A program made the translations under genes and the position numbers. Below the pieces are notes generated by a model, which was not told the origin of the DNA, did not search any database, and worked only from the letters and a program-made list of their open reading frames with translations. DNA of 8,487 bases, taken from NCBI GenBank assembly GCA_964415715.1, contig CAYQBK010000050.1, positions 1 through 8,487 on the forward strand, in the 5' to 3' direction. Shown piece after piece: positions 1-6,078 of the stretch. The stretch is from DALYDK01 sp964415715. GTDB taxonomy: Bacteria > Patescibacteriota > Saccharimonadia > Saccharimonadales > CAIOMD01. Numbering within the stretch: position 1 is the stretch's first letter; each line of letters starts with the position of its first letter.

Positions 1-531
1 TTTTAATGTTAAAACAATATATATCGGGTACAGTGCGCCCAATAGCAATGCTATTTGCCAGCTATAATACGCCACAACTATCAGGGCGAATATAGTACTA
101 AATATAAACTGCAAAAAGTTGTTGCTTAGCATTTGCATAAAGCCAGTGATTTGGCTGATAGACCTGTTAAGCCTGTTTATTATCTTGCCAGACAGTTCGG
201 TGTCAAAATATGTTTGCGGTAGCTCTAGTAGATGTTCATAATATTTATCACTTAGAAGTTTATTTAGCTTGACAGACAGCTGATCACCCCAGTATCCACT
301 AATATTATTACCAATAGTCGATATAACATCTATAGCCAATATGCCGACAGCCAAGGCGACCATGTAGCCAACATCAGCAGAGGTGCCTTTTTGCATTTCG
401 TCTATTGCCCAACCAGATAACATTGGCAAAAATAGCATTATTATACTCAAAACAACCGTAAAAGCACTGATACCGACATAATATCGCCACAGTTGCTTGC
501 TAAAAACAATGATTTTCCAAATATTTTTCAT
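1..531 (-). CDS. ABC exporter half-transporter, second subunit (N-terminal part, runs off the left edge)
   Basis: The frame is open from the ATG at 531-529 to the window edge (177 codons, beginning MKNIWKIIVFSKQLWRYYVG). It holds the first part of a type-I ABC exporter transmembrane domain: a hydrophobic segment at about residues 18-40, a second at about 57-75, and a coupling stretch around LLELPQTYFDTELSGKIINR (about residues 109-128), which resembles the 'lp..fFd...tGdiisR' motif of ABC exporter membrane domains. A further hydrophobic stretch follows at about 145-175. The nucleotide-binding domain must lie beyond the window. The start is one base after the stop codon (535-533) of the upstream ABC gene and has no close Shine-Dalgarno sequence, so translation is probably coupled. 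The tandem arrangement suggests a heterodimeric exporter in the inner membrane. The substrate cannot be told from the sequence. Confidence 0.85.
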   Translation of the reverse strand, partial: MKNIWKIIVFSKQLWRYYVGISAFTVVLSIIMLFLPMLSGWAIDEMQKGTSADVGYMVALAVGILAIDVISTIGNNISGYWGDQLSVKLNKLLSDKYYEHLLELPQTYFDTELSGKIINRLNRSISQITGFMQMLSNNFLQFIFSTIFALIVVAYYSWQIALLLGALYPIYIVLTLK

Positions 532-532
532 A

Positions 533-2071
533 CTATGTGTAATCTTCTACCTGTAGCCGGTACAGCTCAGCGTAGTGACCATTTTTGGCCAACAGACTAT
601 TGTGGCTACCTTGTTCGATAATTTTACCACCATCGACAACATATATATAGTCTGCTTTGCGAACGGTCGAAAACCTGTGCGACACTATTATTACCGTCGC
701 ATCCACTGCGCGCTCCATAATACTGTTAAATATATTACGCTCGGCTTTGGCATCTATGGCCGATGTTGGCTCATCCAGTACTAGTAGTTTAAACGGCTTT
801 AGTAGAGTTCTAGCAATGCTGAGGCGCTGACTTTGCCCGCCAGACAAGTCCGCTCCATCATCAAATGATTTATCGAGCCTAGTTCTAAGTTTGCCTTTTA
901 GGCTAGCGACTTTGTCATACAAATGCACTGTTCTTAGGGCACTGTACACCTCTCGGTCGGTCATTTTGTCAGACGAGGCAACAGATAAATTTTCTTTGAT
1001 CGTTAGTTGATTGAACAAAAAATAGTCCTGACTAAGTACTGACATATTGTCATATAGGCTATTGTTATCAATATCGCCAATCTTGACATTGTCGATATAT
1101 ATCTCGCCACTGGTTGGTTCGTACTGCCTAGTTATCAAACGAAGCAGGCTTGTTTTGCCAGCACCATTTTCACCTACTATGGCAACTTTTTGGCCAGCTT
1201 TTATATCTAGCGATATATCGTTTAGGGCGACTGTTTTGTTTTGGTATTTTAAGCTAACATGATCAAGCTTTATAGCTATACCTGGCAGGCTGGTATCTAT
1301 CTGTTTTGTGCCGTTGGGCATTTCTGGCATTTCCATCACCTCACGCAGAGCATTGGTAGCTAGGTAGGTTTCTTGGGCGTTGGTTATGCTATAACCCAGC
1401 ATAAATGTCTGGCTACTGGCCTGCTGTATCAAACCTATGACAAACAAAAACTGATCAAAACTAAGCCGGGCTGTAGCTACAAGCAGTATTGCCCACACCC
1501 TGGTGCCGACTTCTATCAGTGGCGATATTATGTCTTCGGCTAGTTGCAAATATATGTTTTTTAGTTCGGCTGTCTGGCGGATCTTCATTTCTTTTTTCAA
1601 GTGATATTCACGCAATTTTAGGACATTTTCCCTAGCCCCCATAATACGCACCTGAAATAGTCGTAGTGGATCAGTTATATAGTCAAACAGCCCGTTGGCT
1701 ATACGCCAGTTGACAGAACTATCTTCCCACGATTGCCGGCGACGTTTGGTTTGAAAATAGTTACTAACTGCCAATACGGGGACCAGCAAAAACAACAATA
1801 GCCCTATACCCCAGGCGTAGTGCCACACCACAACTACCGCCAATATATAAGCCACAAAGCTCGATATAATATTTTGCAGTACATTGGTGGCGTTCTTGAC
1901 CGAATACATTTCACGGCTAGCCATAGTTAGGGCAGTTTGTAGCTTTGGGTTATCAAGCTGTTCCTGGGTAAACGAACTAACCTTCAGGGCGTAACTGTTA
2001 CTTATGACAAGCTCTAGCTGATCATCATATTTACTAGAATAATAGCTAGTTATGCGCCGTACGACATCCAT
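533..2071 (-). CDS. ABC exporter subunit, permease-ATPase fusion (main open part of a frameshifted gene)
   Basis: This is the larger part of a half-size ABC exporter. From the internal ATG at 2071 the segment has 512 residues: membrane helices within the first 225, then a nucleotide-binding domain from about residue 265. All ATPase motifs are visible: Walker A GENGAGKTS (about 300-308), Q-loop SQDYF (about 347-351), signature LSGGQ (about 409-413), Walker B LLVLDEP with the catalytic Glu (about 429-435), D-loop SAID and H-loop SHR (about 464-466). The ATG is not the true start. The same frame extends upstream through ILWAVGFGLFTLA, a membrane helix, to a point near 2110 where the rest of the protein continues in another frame (see the entry at 2046-2324). 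Joined, the product would be about 600 residues, normal for the family. It probably pairs with the gene that starts one base downstream. Confidence 0.88.
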   Translation of the reverse strand: MDVVRRITSYYSSKYDDQLELVISNSYALKVSSFTQEQLDNPKLQTALTMASREMYSVKNATNVLQNIISSFVAYILAVVVVWHYAWGIGLLLFLLVPVLAVSNYFQTKRRRQSWEDSSVNWRIANGLFDYITDPLRLFQVRIMGARENVLKLREYHLKKEMKIRQTAELKNIYLQLAEDIISPLIEVGTRVWAILLVATARLSFDQFLFVIGLIQQASSQTFMLGYSITNAQETYLATNALREVMEMPEMPNGTKQIDTSLPGIAIKLDHVSLKYQNKTVALNDISLDIKAGQKVAIVGENGAGKTSLLRLITRQYEPTSGEIYIDNVKIGDIDNNSLYDNMSVLSQDYFLFNQLTIKENLSVASSDKMTDREVYSALRTVHLYDKVASLKGKLRTRLDKSFDDGADLSGGQSQRLSIARTLLKPFKLLVLDEPTSAIDAKAERNIFNSIMERAVDATVIIVSHRFSTVRKADYIYVVDGGKIIEQGSHNSLLAKNGHYAELYRLQVEDYT

Positions 2072-2324
2072 AGCTAACGTAAATAGCCCAAAACCTACCG
2101 CCCATAATATTGGCCGTTCGCACAGACACCTTGCCAGTGGCTAGTAGCGCTACAGAGGCTGTTGTCTGAGCTATGATATAGGTGTTTACTATACCACTAA
2201 CGCTACTGGTCACTATACTGCTAACACTAGTAAATACAAACAGCCCAGGGTTGGTTTTCCAACCAATACCAACAGCCCACAAAAAAGGCACAATCAACTT
2301 TTTGATATTTTTTATCTTTTTCAT
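2046..2324 (-). CDS. N-terminal fragment of the same ABC exporter gene, frameshifted
   Basis: The reading frame starts MKKIKNIKKLIVPFLWAVGI at the ATG 2324-2322 and supplies the cytoplasmic basic N-terminus and first membrane helix of the ABC exporter (LFVFTSVSSIVTSSVSGIVNTYII, given here as positions about 28-51 of the fragment). It then leaves the coding frame: after ...GKVSVRTAN the frame gives non-homologous-looking residues and a stop at 2046, whereas the frame one base further on continues as ILWAVGFG... into the 533-2071 part. The shift is bounded by an in-frame stop in the second frame near 2139. One extra base (or two missing) explains it. No classic slippery heptamer is present at the site. 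The frame is open upstream to 2384, but the promoter just before 2324 and the typical KKIKNIKK start favour the 2324 ATG. It may be a pseudogene, a real strain-specific mutation, or a sequencing/assembly error. Confidence 0.75.
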   Translation of the reverse strand: MKKIKNIKKLIVPFLWAVGIGWKTNPGLFVFTSVSSIVTSSVSGIVNTYIIAQTTASVALLATGKVSVRTANIMGGRFWAIYVSYGCRTAHN

Positions 2325-2332
2325 CAATATAT

Positions 2333-2362
2333 ATTGTAGCTTATTTGCTGTCTTTGCCACAA
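2333..2362 (-). promoter_or_regulatory. Putative promoter of the ABC exporter operon, leaderless
   Basis: On the minus strand, TTGTGG (2362-2357) and TACAAT (2338-2333) are separated by 18 bp. Exactly 8 nt lie between the -10 hexamer and the ATG at 2324, so transcription would begin within about two bases of the start codon. No Shine-Dalgarno sequence is present. The -10 element is good and the -35 is weak (TTG plus a poor second half). The 8-nt -10-to-ATG spacing matches two other promoters in the window. Confidence 0.5.
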
Positions 2363-2379
2363 AACACAAGAATAAATTT

Positions 2380-2400
2380 CCCACGAGCTTACGCTCGGGG
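2380..2400 (-). terminator. Possible terminator hairpin for the large RNA
   Basis: On the minus strand this is an 8-bp GC-rich stem with one bulged U and a GUAA (GNRA) tetraloop. It is followed by a T-rich but interrupted stretch (AAATTTATTCTTGTGTTTT, down to about 2361). It is the last strong hairpin before the ABC promoter. The tail is not a clean U-run, so it may be only a weak terminator or a structural hairpin. Confidence 0.4.
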
Positions 2401-2494
2401 TATTTACCGCTACAAGCTAAAGCTCGACGCGAGCTACCGCTCTTTTGGGCATTCAGCCCACGACCTAACGGTCGGGGAATCCTGCGCCAGGATT
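2380..2494 (-). repeat. Array of short hairpins with one 21-nt hairpin present twice
   Basis: About 115 bp contain at least five stem-loops. In minus-strand order they are 2494-2478 (7-bp stem, 3-nt loop), 2477-2457 (CGACC/GGTCG with a GTTA loop, extended by CCC/GGG), 2442-2431 (GAGC-GGTA-GCTC), 2426-2413 (CGAGC-TTTA-GCTTG, with one G-U pair) and 2400-2380 (CGAGC-GTAA-GCTCG, extended by CCC/GGG). The hairpins at 2477-2457 and 2400-2380 are copies: 18 of 21 positions are identical, and two of the three differences are the two sides of one base pair (C-G in one, G-C in the other). A further stem, TGGGC/GCCCA (2446-2460), competes with the lower stem of the 2457-2477 hairpin. This block lies between the main RNA domain and the ABC gene and may be the 3' part of the RNA or a leader-like regulatory region. 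Confidence 0.65.
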
Positions 2495-2517
2495 AAACTT
2501 ATGTGTTATGGGAAAGA

Positions 2518-3081
2518 ACAGGTGTTGTCCTAGATGGGCGGGATTTCCGCATGTACCAATCTACCCCTTTATCAGGTGTTCTTTCGCCCTTTTCAGAGCA
2601 CCTTTCCGGTGCCCTGATGGGGAAGGTTTTGGCAAAACAACGGGGTGGGCGGAGCCAATTGGAGCTGTTCGAACACAGCTCCAAAGTCTCACGCCCACCC
2701 CGCGCCTGGTCCCCGGAGTAGTTGGGACCAGACACCTGCGGGGGAGTGCGTTTCATCAACTCGGTGACAGTCAGGGCGCAATGAGGCCCAGTAGTCACCT
2801 AACCTTGTTGACGCTACCTTATGAGAGTATACGTCAACGAAACACACTCCCCCAGTATGGGGGGGTGGATATGCGGAATAATCACGCACTATTACGCTAG
2901 CCCTAGTGGGGGCCGGCGTAATAACCTATTCTAGGTTACCACTACAGGCAGCACATAAGCGCAATATTCCCACAGACAAACTTTGTCTGCACAAATATTG
3001 CACCTAAGGCGAGTAGTGATAACTATATTAACAACACCTGTAAAAGTGCATATGCCACTGCCCTATATAGGCGAGCATAGC
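2518..3081 (-). ncRNA. Large structured non-coding RNA, family not recognised
   Basis: A roughly 560-nt segment, visibly richer in GC than the flanking genes, has no convincing protein frame but dense nested complementarity. An 11-bp helix joins 3031-3041 to 2518-2528 and closes the whole domain. Inside it lie: a hairpin at 2531-2563; a 7-bp helix 2573-2579/2732-2738 enclosing hairpins at 2598-2612, 2626-2638, 2641-2702 (11 bp plus an inner 10-bp stem) and 2706-2731; a 15-position helix 2740-2754/2839-2853 enclosing hairpins at 2763-2799 and 2807-2838; hairpins at 2890-2923 and 2923-2937; and an arm 2936-2945/3013-3022 carrying 2961-2968/2994-3001 and 2973-2989. Positions that would be C-A mismatches in a plus-strand RNA become G-U pairs in the minus strand, and a promoter at 3116-3088 reads the same way, giving a start at about G3081. 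I see no hallmark motifs of RNase P RNA, tmRNA, SRP RNA, 6S RNA or group I/II introns. The 3' end is uncertain and may reach about 2380. Confidence 0.72.
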
Positions 3082-3087
3082 TTTTGT

Positions 3088-3116
3088 ATATTAGCACATA
3101 ACACAATATATGTCAA
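3088..3116 (-). promoter_or_regulatory. Promoter of the large structured RNA
   Basis: On the minus strand a perfect -35 TTGACA (3116-3111), a 17-bp spacer and a -10 TAATAT (3093-3088) predict initiation at the G complementary to position 3081. The -35 begins only one base after the pheT stop codon, so the RNA can be transcribed independently of the pheST operon. No terminator separates pheT from this promoter, so operon readthrough could also enter the RNA. Confidence 0.65.
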
Positions 3117-3117
3117 G

Positions 3118-5640
3118 CTAAATACGAGTTAAGTTGGCTTTGGTGGCTGCTTTATCTAGCAGGCTATTTAGCAGATCGGACGACAGAGTTTTATTGTAGT
3201 TAGCTAGCCACACGGTAAAGCTGATGTTTTTACTGGTTGCTCCGTCTGGACAATATATAACCGGAAAGCCAACACTAGCATAGTAGGTTTCGTCTAGCTG
3301 ACTGAAAAGTGCCTGTTCTAAACCAGCACGCACAGTGCTAAAACTGGTATCTAGTGGCACACTAACAGTTATGTCCTGGCGTATTTTGGGGTATTTGGGT
3401 ATTGGCTGGTAGGTTTTTGATTGGGGTTTTAAGCCGTTTAGGTTCAACTCAAAGCCAGCACAGTAATCTGGCAGTTTAAACCTTTTACTGGCAGTAGTGC
3501 TGTATTCACCTATTAGGCCCACCACTTGTTCGTCAACCACTATGACACCCAATCTGTTTTTATCAAACATAGCCACTAGTGTTTGTATGTCTGTGGGGAG
3601 CTGTTGCTCGGCAAGCTGTTCGACCTGATATGCAATATCTAGCGAGCCTATCGCAGTATCTAACAGTTTGCGAGCCTGGTAAAAAGCCGCACCCTGATAT
3701 TTGCGTTTGGCTGTTTTGGCGTCGGCTGCGAAGACTAGCCCAAGGCGATTATGTTCTAGGGGCAGATCAGATTCAGCTGGGTCTTGTTGGCCTTTTATGT
3801 GAACTTTGTTTAGTTCAAACAGGGCAAAATCATTGTCATCGCTACGCACGTAGTCGGCCCGGATATTGGCATTTACCTTGTCGAGCAAGCTTGGCAATAT
3901 TGCCTGGCGATAATACTGCAAACTAGGACTTAGCGCATTGGCCAGCTTATATGACTGAGCCTTGTTCTGCCCGGCTTTTTCTAACAGTTCACCATGAACA
4001 AAACTATAGGTTAGGGCTTCGTTTGCGCCACTACTAGCTAGGGCTGAACGAATGGTGTTTTTTAGCAGTAAAATACTGTCATAAACTGCCGGCTGAGCCG
4101 GCCTACTTGGCAATGTGACTGGTAGTTGGTCAAAACCATACAACCTACCCACTTCTTCAACTATGTCTTCGGGTAGTTCTATATCACGGCGCCAAAATGG
4201 AATATTTATCGTTAAAACGTCACCAGATGCTTGAACATCAAATTCAACATTGCTTAGTAGCTGTGATATTTGATCGGAATTTAGTGCAGACCCAAGCCGA
4301 GTGTTGATAAAATCTACCCCGACAATCACGGCCGGCATTGGCTCTACAGGTGTATTTTGAACATCGTAAACATTACTAGCCTGTTGGCCACCCGCTGTAT
4401 CGGCTACTAGCTTCATAGCCTGGGCTAAGATACGGTCGTTTTGGAGTGGGCTTTGACCCTTGTTAAACCGAGTAACAGCATCTGTAAACAAGCCATATTT
4501 CATAGAAGTTTTACGAATGTTATACATATCAAAACTGGCGCATTCTAATACAATATTGGTCGTATTTTCATCGACCTCAGTATCTGATCCGCCCATACAC
4601 CCCCCTATGCCTATAGGTACAGTGTCGGTAGCTATCATAACGGTTTGGTCATCTGTTATTTGGGTAGTTTTTCCGTTTAGTAGTGCCAAACTTTCACCAG
4701 GTTTTGACTGGCGAGCCACTAAACTTGCTCCCCGCTCCCCACCGTTTGCTACCAATTTATCGTAGTCATAAGCATGCAGAGGCTGGCCAGTGAGCTGTGA
4801 CAAATAGTTAGTGATATCAACCACGTTGTTGATAGTTTTAATACCACTCAGAGTTAGGTAAGTTTTTATATACTGTGGACTTTCGGATATCTTCACATCA
4901 GACATACTAACAGCCATAAAACGTGGAACTAGTTTTGTTTCAACAGTAACATTTACAGGCAGATTTTCGCCTGTCAACCGCTTAAGTGCTGGCTTGTCGG
5001 TATACCAGCTAGGGCTAACAAACTGCATGTTTTGGATGCCGGCTAGTTCACGCGCTACCCCCAAAACCCCAAAACAGTCTGGTCGGTGAGTAAACATTTT
5101 GTTTTCAAGGTCTAGTACCACATCATTCAGCCCATAATGTTCTACAAACATCTGGCCGGGTTTGGCTGTTTCGTCAAGCAATAACAGCCCGTCATGGCTA
5201 GTCCCAAGTCCTAGTTCATCTGGTGCGGCCATCATACCGTTACTTTTTACACCACGTAGTTCACGCGTACCCAGTACAAATGGCTCATCAGTTCCATAGC
5301 TAGCAGGGACTGTCGCTGTTGGTGGTAACCATACAGCTAGCACTCCAGACTGAACATTGGGCGCTCCACACACCACCTGAACTAAGCCATCATTATTTCG
5401 TTCTACACCAACTGTAACACCGCTATCATCCACCAGGCAAACGTTTAGTTTATCGGCGTTTGGATGTTTTTCGCATGACACCACCTGCACTATTACTGCC
5501 TTTTCATATCGTTGTGCCCAATATTCAACATCTTCTATAGCACCAAGTTGAGCACCAACCCGCCGTATTATTTCATCGACGCCATTTCTGGCAATATCAA
5601 CATTGCTAACACTATTGGCAAAATTTAAACTAACCTTCAT
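3118..5640 (-). CDS. pheT: Phenylalanyl-tRNA synthetase beta subunit
   Basis: This is the beta chain of the alpha2-beta2 cytosolic enzyme that attaches phenylalanine to tRNA-Phe. From the ATG at 5640 it has 840 residues, near the upper end of normal bacterial length. Visible parts in order: an N-terminal segment MKVSLNFANS; a tRNA-binding OB-fold domain with HPNADKL (about residues 59-65) and VVCGAPN (about 89-95); the B3/B4 editing region with ELRGVKSNGM (about 125-134); a B5-type domain ending in the typical WRRDIELPEDIVEEVGRLYG (about 480-500); a core catalytic-like domain; and a C-terminal ferredoxin-like anticodon-binding domain starting near IPKYPKIRQDITV (about 745 on). The ATG at 5640 is chosen because a GAGG Shine-Dalgarno lies 6 nt upstream. 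The frame stays open to a TTG at 5658, but that lies inside the 7-bp repeat array. pheT is the last gene of the pheS operon and is intact. Confidence 0.97.
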   Translation of the reverse strand: MKVSLNFANSVSNVDIARNGVDEIIRRVGAQLGAIEDVEYWAQRYEKAVIVQVVSCEKHPNADKLNVCLVDDSGVTVGVERNNDGLVQVVCGAPNVQSGVLAVWLPPTATVPASYGTDEPFVLGTRELRGVKSNGMMAAPDELGLGTSHDGLLLLDETAKPGQMFVEHYGLNDVVLDLENKMFTHRPDCFGVLGVARELAGIQNMQFVSPSWYTDKPALKRLTGENLPVNVTVETKLVPRFMAVSMSDVKISESPQYIKTYLTLSGIKTINNVVDITNYLSQLTGQPLHAYDYDKLVANGGERGASLVARQSKPGESLALLNGKTTQITDDQTVMIATDTVPIGIGGCMGGSDTEVDENTTNIVLECASFDMYNIRKTSMKYGLFTDAVTRFNKGQSPLQNDRILAQAMKLVADTAGGQQASNVYDVQNTPVEPMPAVIVGVDFINTRLGSALNSDQISQLLSNVEFDVQASGDVLTINIPFWRRDIELPEDIVEEVGRLYGFDQLPVTLPSRPAQPAVYDSILLLKNTIRSALASSGANEALTYSFVHGELLEKAGQNKAQSYKLANALSPSLQYYRQAILPSLLDKVNANIRADYVRSDDNDFALFELNKVHIKGQQDPAESDLPLEHNRLGLVFAADAKTAKRKYQGAAFYQARKLLDTAIGSLDIAYQVEQLAEQQLPTDIQTLVAMFDKNRLGVIVVDEQVVGLIGEYSTTASKRFKLPDYCAGFELNLNGLKPQSKTYQPIPKYPKIRQDITVSVPLDTSFSTVRAGLEQALFSQLDETYYASVGFPVIYCPDGATSKNISFTVWLANYNKTLSSDLLNSLLDKAATKANLTRI

Positions 5641-5646
5641 TTTTGA

Positions 5647-5650
5647 CCTC
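5647..5650 (-). promoter_or_regulatory. Shine-Dalgarno site of pheT
   Basis: GAGG sits 6 nt before the pheT ATG on the minus strand and fixes the start at 5640. It directly abuts the first base of the heptamer array (5651), so an RNA stem formed by that array would end right at the ribosome-binding site. It is the only clear Shine-Dalgarno in the window, and it belongs to an operon-internal gene. Confidence 0.7.
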
Positions 5651-5680
5651 AGTAGCAAGTAGTAAGTAGTAAGTAGTAAG
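5651..5680. repeat. Tandem 7-bp repeat array, downstream arm of the cassette
   Basis: Four tandem plus-strand heptamers (AGTAGCA followed by three AGTAGTA) plus two further bases. The same unit, in inverted orientation, recurs at 6037-6071 on the other side of the four-helix-bundle gene. The array fills most of the 42-bp gap between that gene's stop and pheT. Confidence 0.9.
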
Positions 5681-5682
5681 CA

Positions 5683-6078
5683 TTAGTTATTTTCCCTCAA
5701 AGACTTTATTAAGCCATTGATTATTTTATGTAGCTCAACAGATGATACTTCAATCACTTCATATTCTGCAAAATATCCTAAATCTCGAGCAATAATAAGT
5801 TGATTTTGTAGTTCTGTAAGCGAACCAAGTGACATTTGATAAAAATGTTTTTTATCATTTATTGTCCTACGTGAAAACCCTTCAGCGATGTTTGATGTTA
5901 TAGAAACAGCAGCTCTGCGCATTTGAGAAGTTAAACCAAACTGTTCGGATTGTGGAAAATGTGCTGTAATTTTATATATATTTAACACTAAACCATGACC
6001 CTTTTCCCAAGCAACAAGATCTGTAAAGGCTTTTATCTTGCTACTTGCTACTTGATTCTTACTACTAGTATCTATCAT
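5683..6078 (-). CDS. Four-helix-bundle protein of the S23 / 23S rRNA intervening-sequence family
   Basis: A 131-residue protein with the family's recognisable core: FTDLVAWEKGHGLVLNIYK (about residues 18-36), FPQSEQFGLTSQMRRAAVSI (about 41-60) followed directly by TSNIAEGFSRR, then a long helical remainder with SLGSLTELQNQLIIARDLGY. Length and motifs match the family, whose biochemical role is largely unknown; a related fold (Avd) serves diversity-generating retroelements. The first 15 or so residues (MIDTSSKNQVASSKI) are encoded by the heptamer array itself, so the repeat doubles as N-terminal coding sequence. The ATG overlaps the pheS stop codon (ATGA), so translation is probably coupled to pheS. 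Stop is TAA at 5685-5683. Its place between pheS and pheT suggests insertion rather than a synthetase function. Confidence 0.9.
   Translation of the reverse strand: MIDTSSKNQVASSKIKAFTDLVAWEKGHGLVLNIYKITAHFPQSEQFGLTSQMRRAAVSITSNIAEGFSRRTINDKKHFYQMSLGSLTELQNQLIIARDLGYFAEYEVIEVSSVELHKIINGLIKSLRENN
6037..6071. repeat. 7-bp repeat array, upstream arm of the cassette
   Basis: Five successive plus-strand heptamers: CTTGCTA twice, CTTGATT, CTTACTA and CTAGTAT. On the minus strand these read as TAGCAAG/TAGTAAG units, the same unit as the array at 5651-5680 but inverted. It lies inside the 5' end of the four-helix-bundle gene. It is less regular than the other arm: two units have diverged. Confidence 0.8.

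Larger units (their letters stand above)
5651..6071 (-). mobile_element. Intervening-sequence-like cassette (heptamer inverted arrays around a four-helix-bundle gene)
   Basis: The segment of about 420 bp between pheS and pheT is bounded at both ends by arrays of the same 7-bp unit in opposite orientation and carries a single gene of the S23/four-helix-bundle family. That is the organisation of classical 23S rRNA intervening sequences: inverted repeats able to form a stem around a small S23-type gene. No transposase is present and no target duplication is evident, so mobility is inferred only from this organisation and from the unusual position inside a pheS-pheT pair. Confidence 0.5.

Noticed and set aside
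2325..2384. Extended start of the ABC N-terminal frame at 2384
   Set aside because: It would cover the promoter and produce an atypical leader. The ATG at 2324 directly follows a -10 hexamer and begins a normal basic N-terminus.
2659..2684. TTCGAA-containing hairpin as a tRNA T-arm
   Set aside because: The stem is 10 bp with a 6-nt loop, and no acceptor, D or anticodon arm surrounds it.
2499..2900. Several overlapping open frames of 60-130 codons on both strands within the GC-rich block
   Set aside because: They lie across the strong inverted repeats, are mutually overlapping, have low-complexity Pro/Arg/Ser-rich products without recognisable motifs, and the RNA structure explains the lack of stops in GC-rich DNA.
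2518..3081. Identification as RNase P RNA, tmRNA, SRP RNA or a group I/II intron
   Set aside because: I looked for the GAGGAAAGTC/ACAGAA pair of RNase P, a tRNA-Ala-like end and T-arm for tmRNA, the SRP tip GGAAG..AGCA segment, and intron domain V or P7 motifs on both strands, and found none.
3579..4765. Plus-strand open frames of 101-115 codons opposite pheT, and those at 575-784, 1047-1262 and 5995-6192
   Set aside because: They are antisense shadows of well-supported genes, without promoters, ribosome-binding sites or recognisable products.
5641..5658. Upstream TTG start for pheT at 5658
   Set aside because: It lies inside the heptamer array and lacks a Shine-Dalgarno. The ATG at 5640 has GAGG 6 nt upstream and gives the family-typical MKVSLN start.
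5651..5680. Short tandem repeats as a CRISPR array
   Set aside because: Units are 7 bp and directly contiguous, with no spacers and no cas genes nearby.
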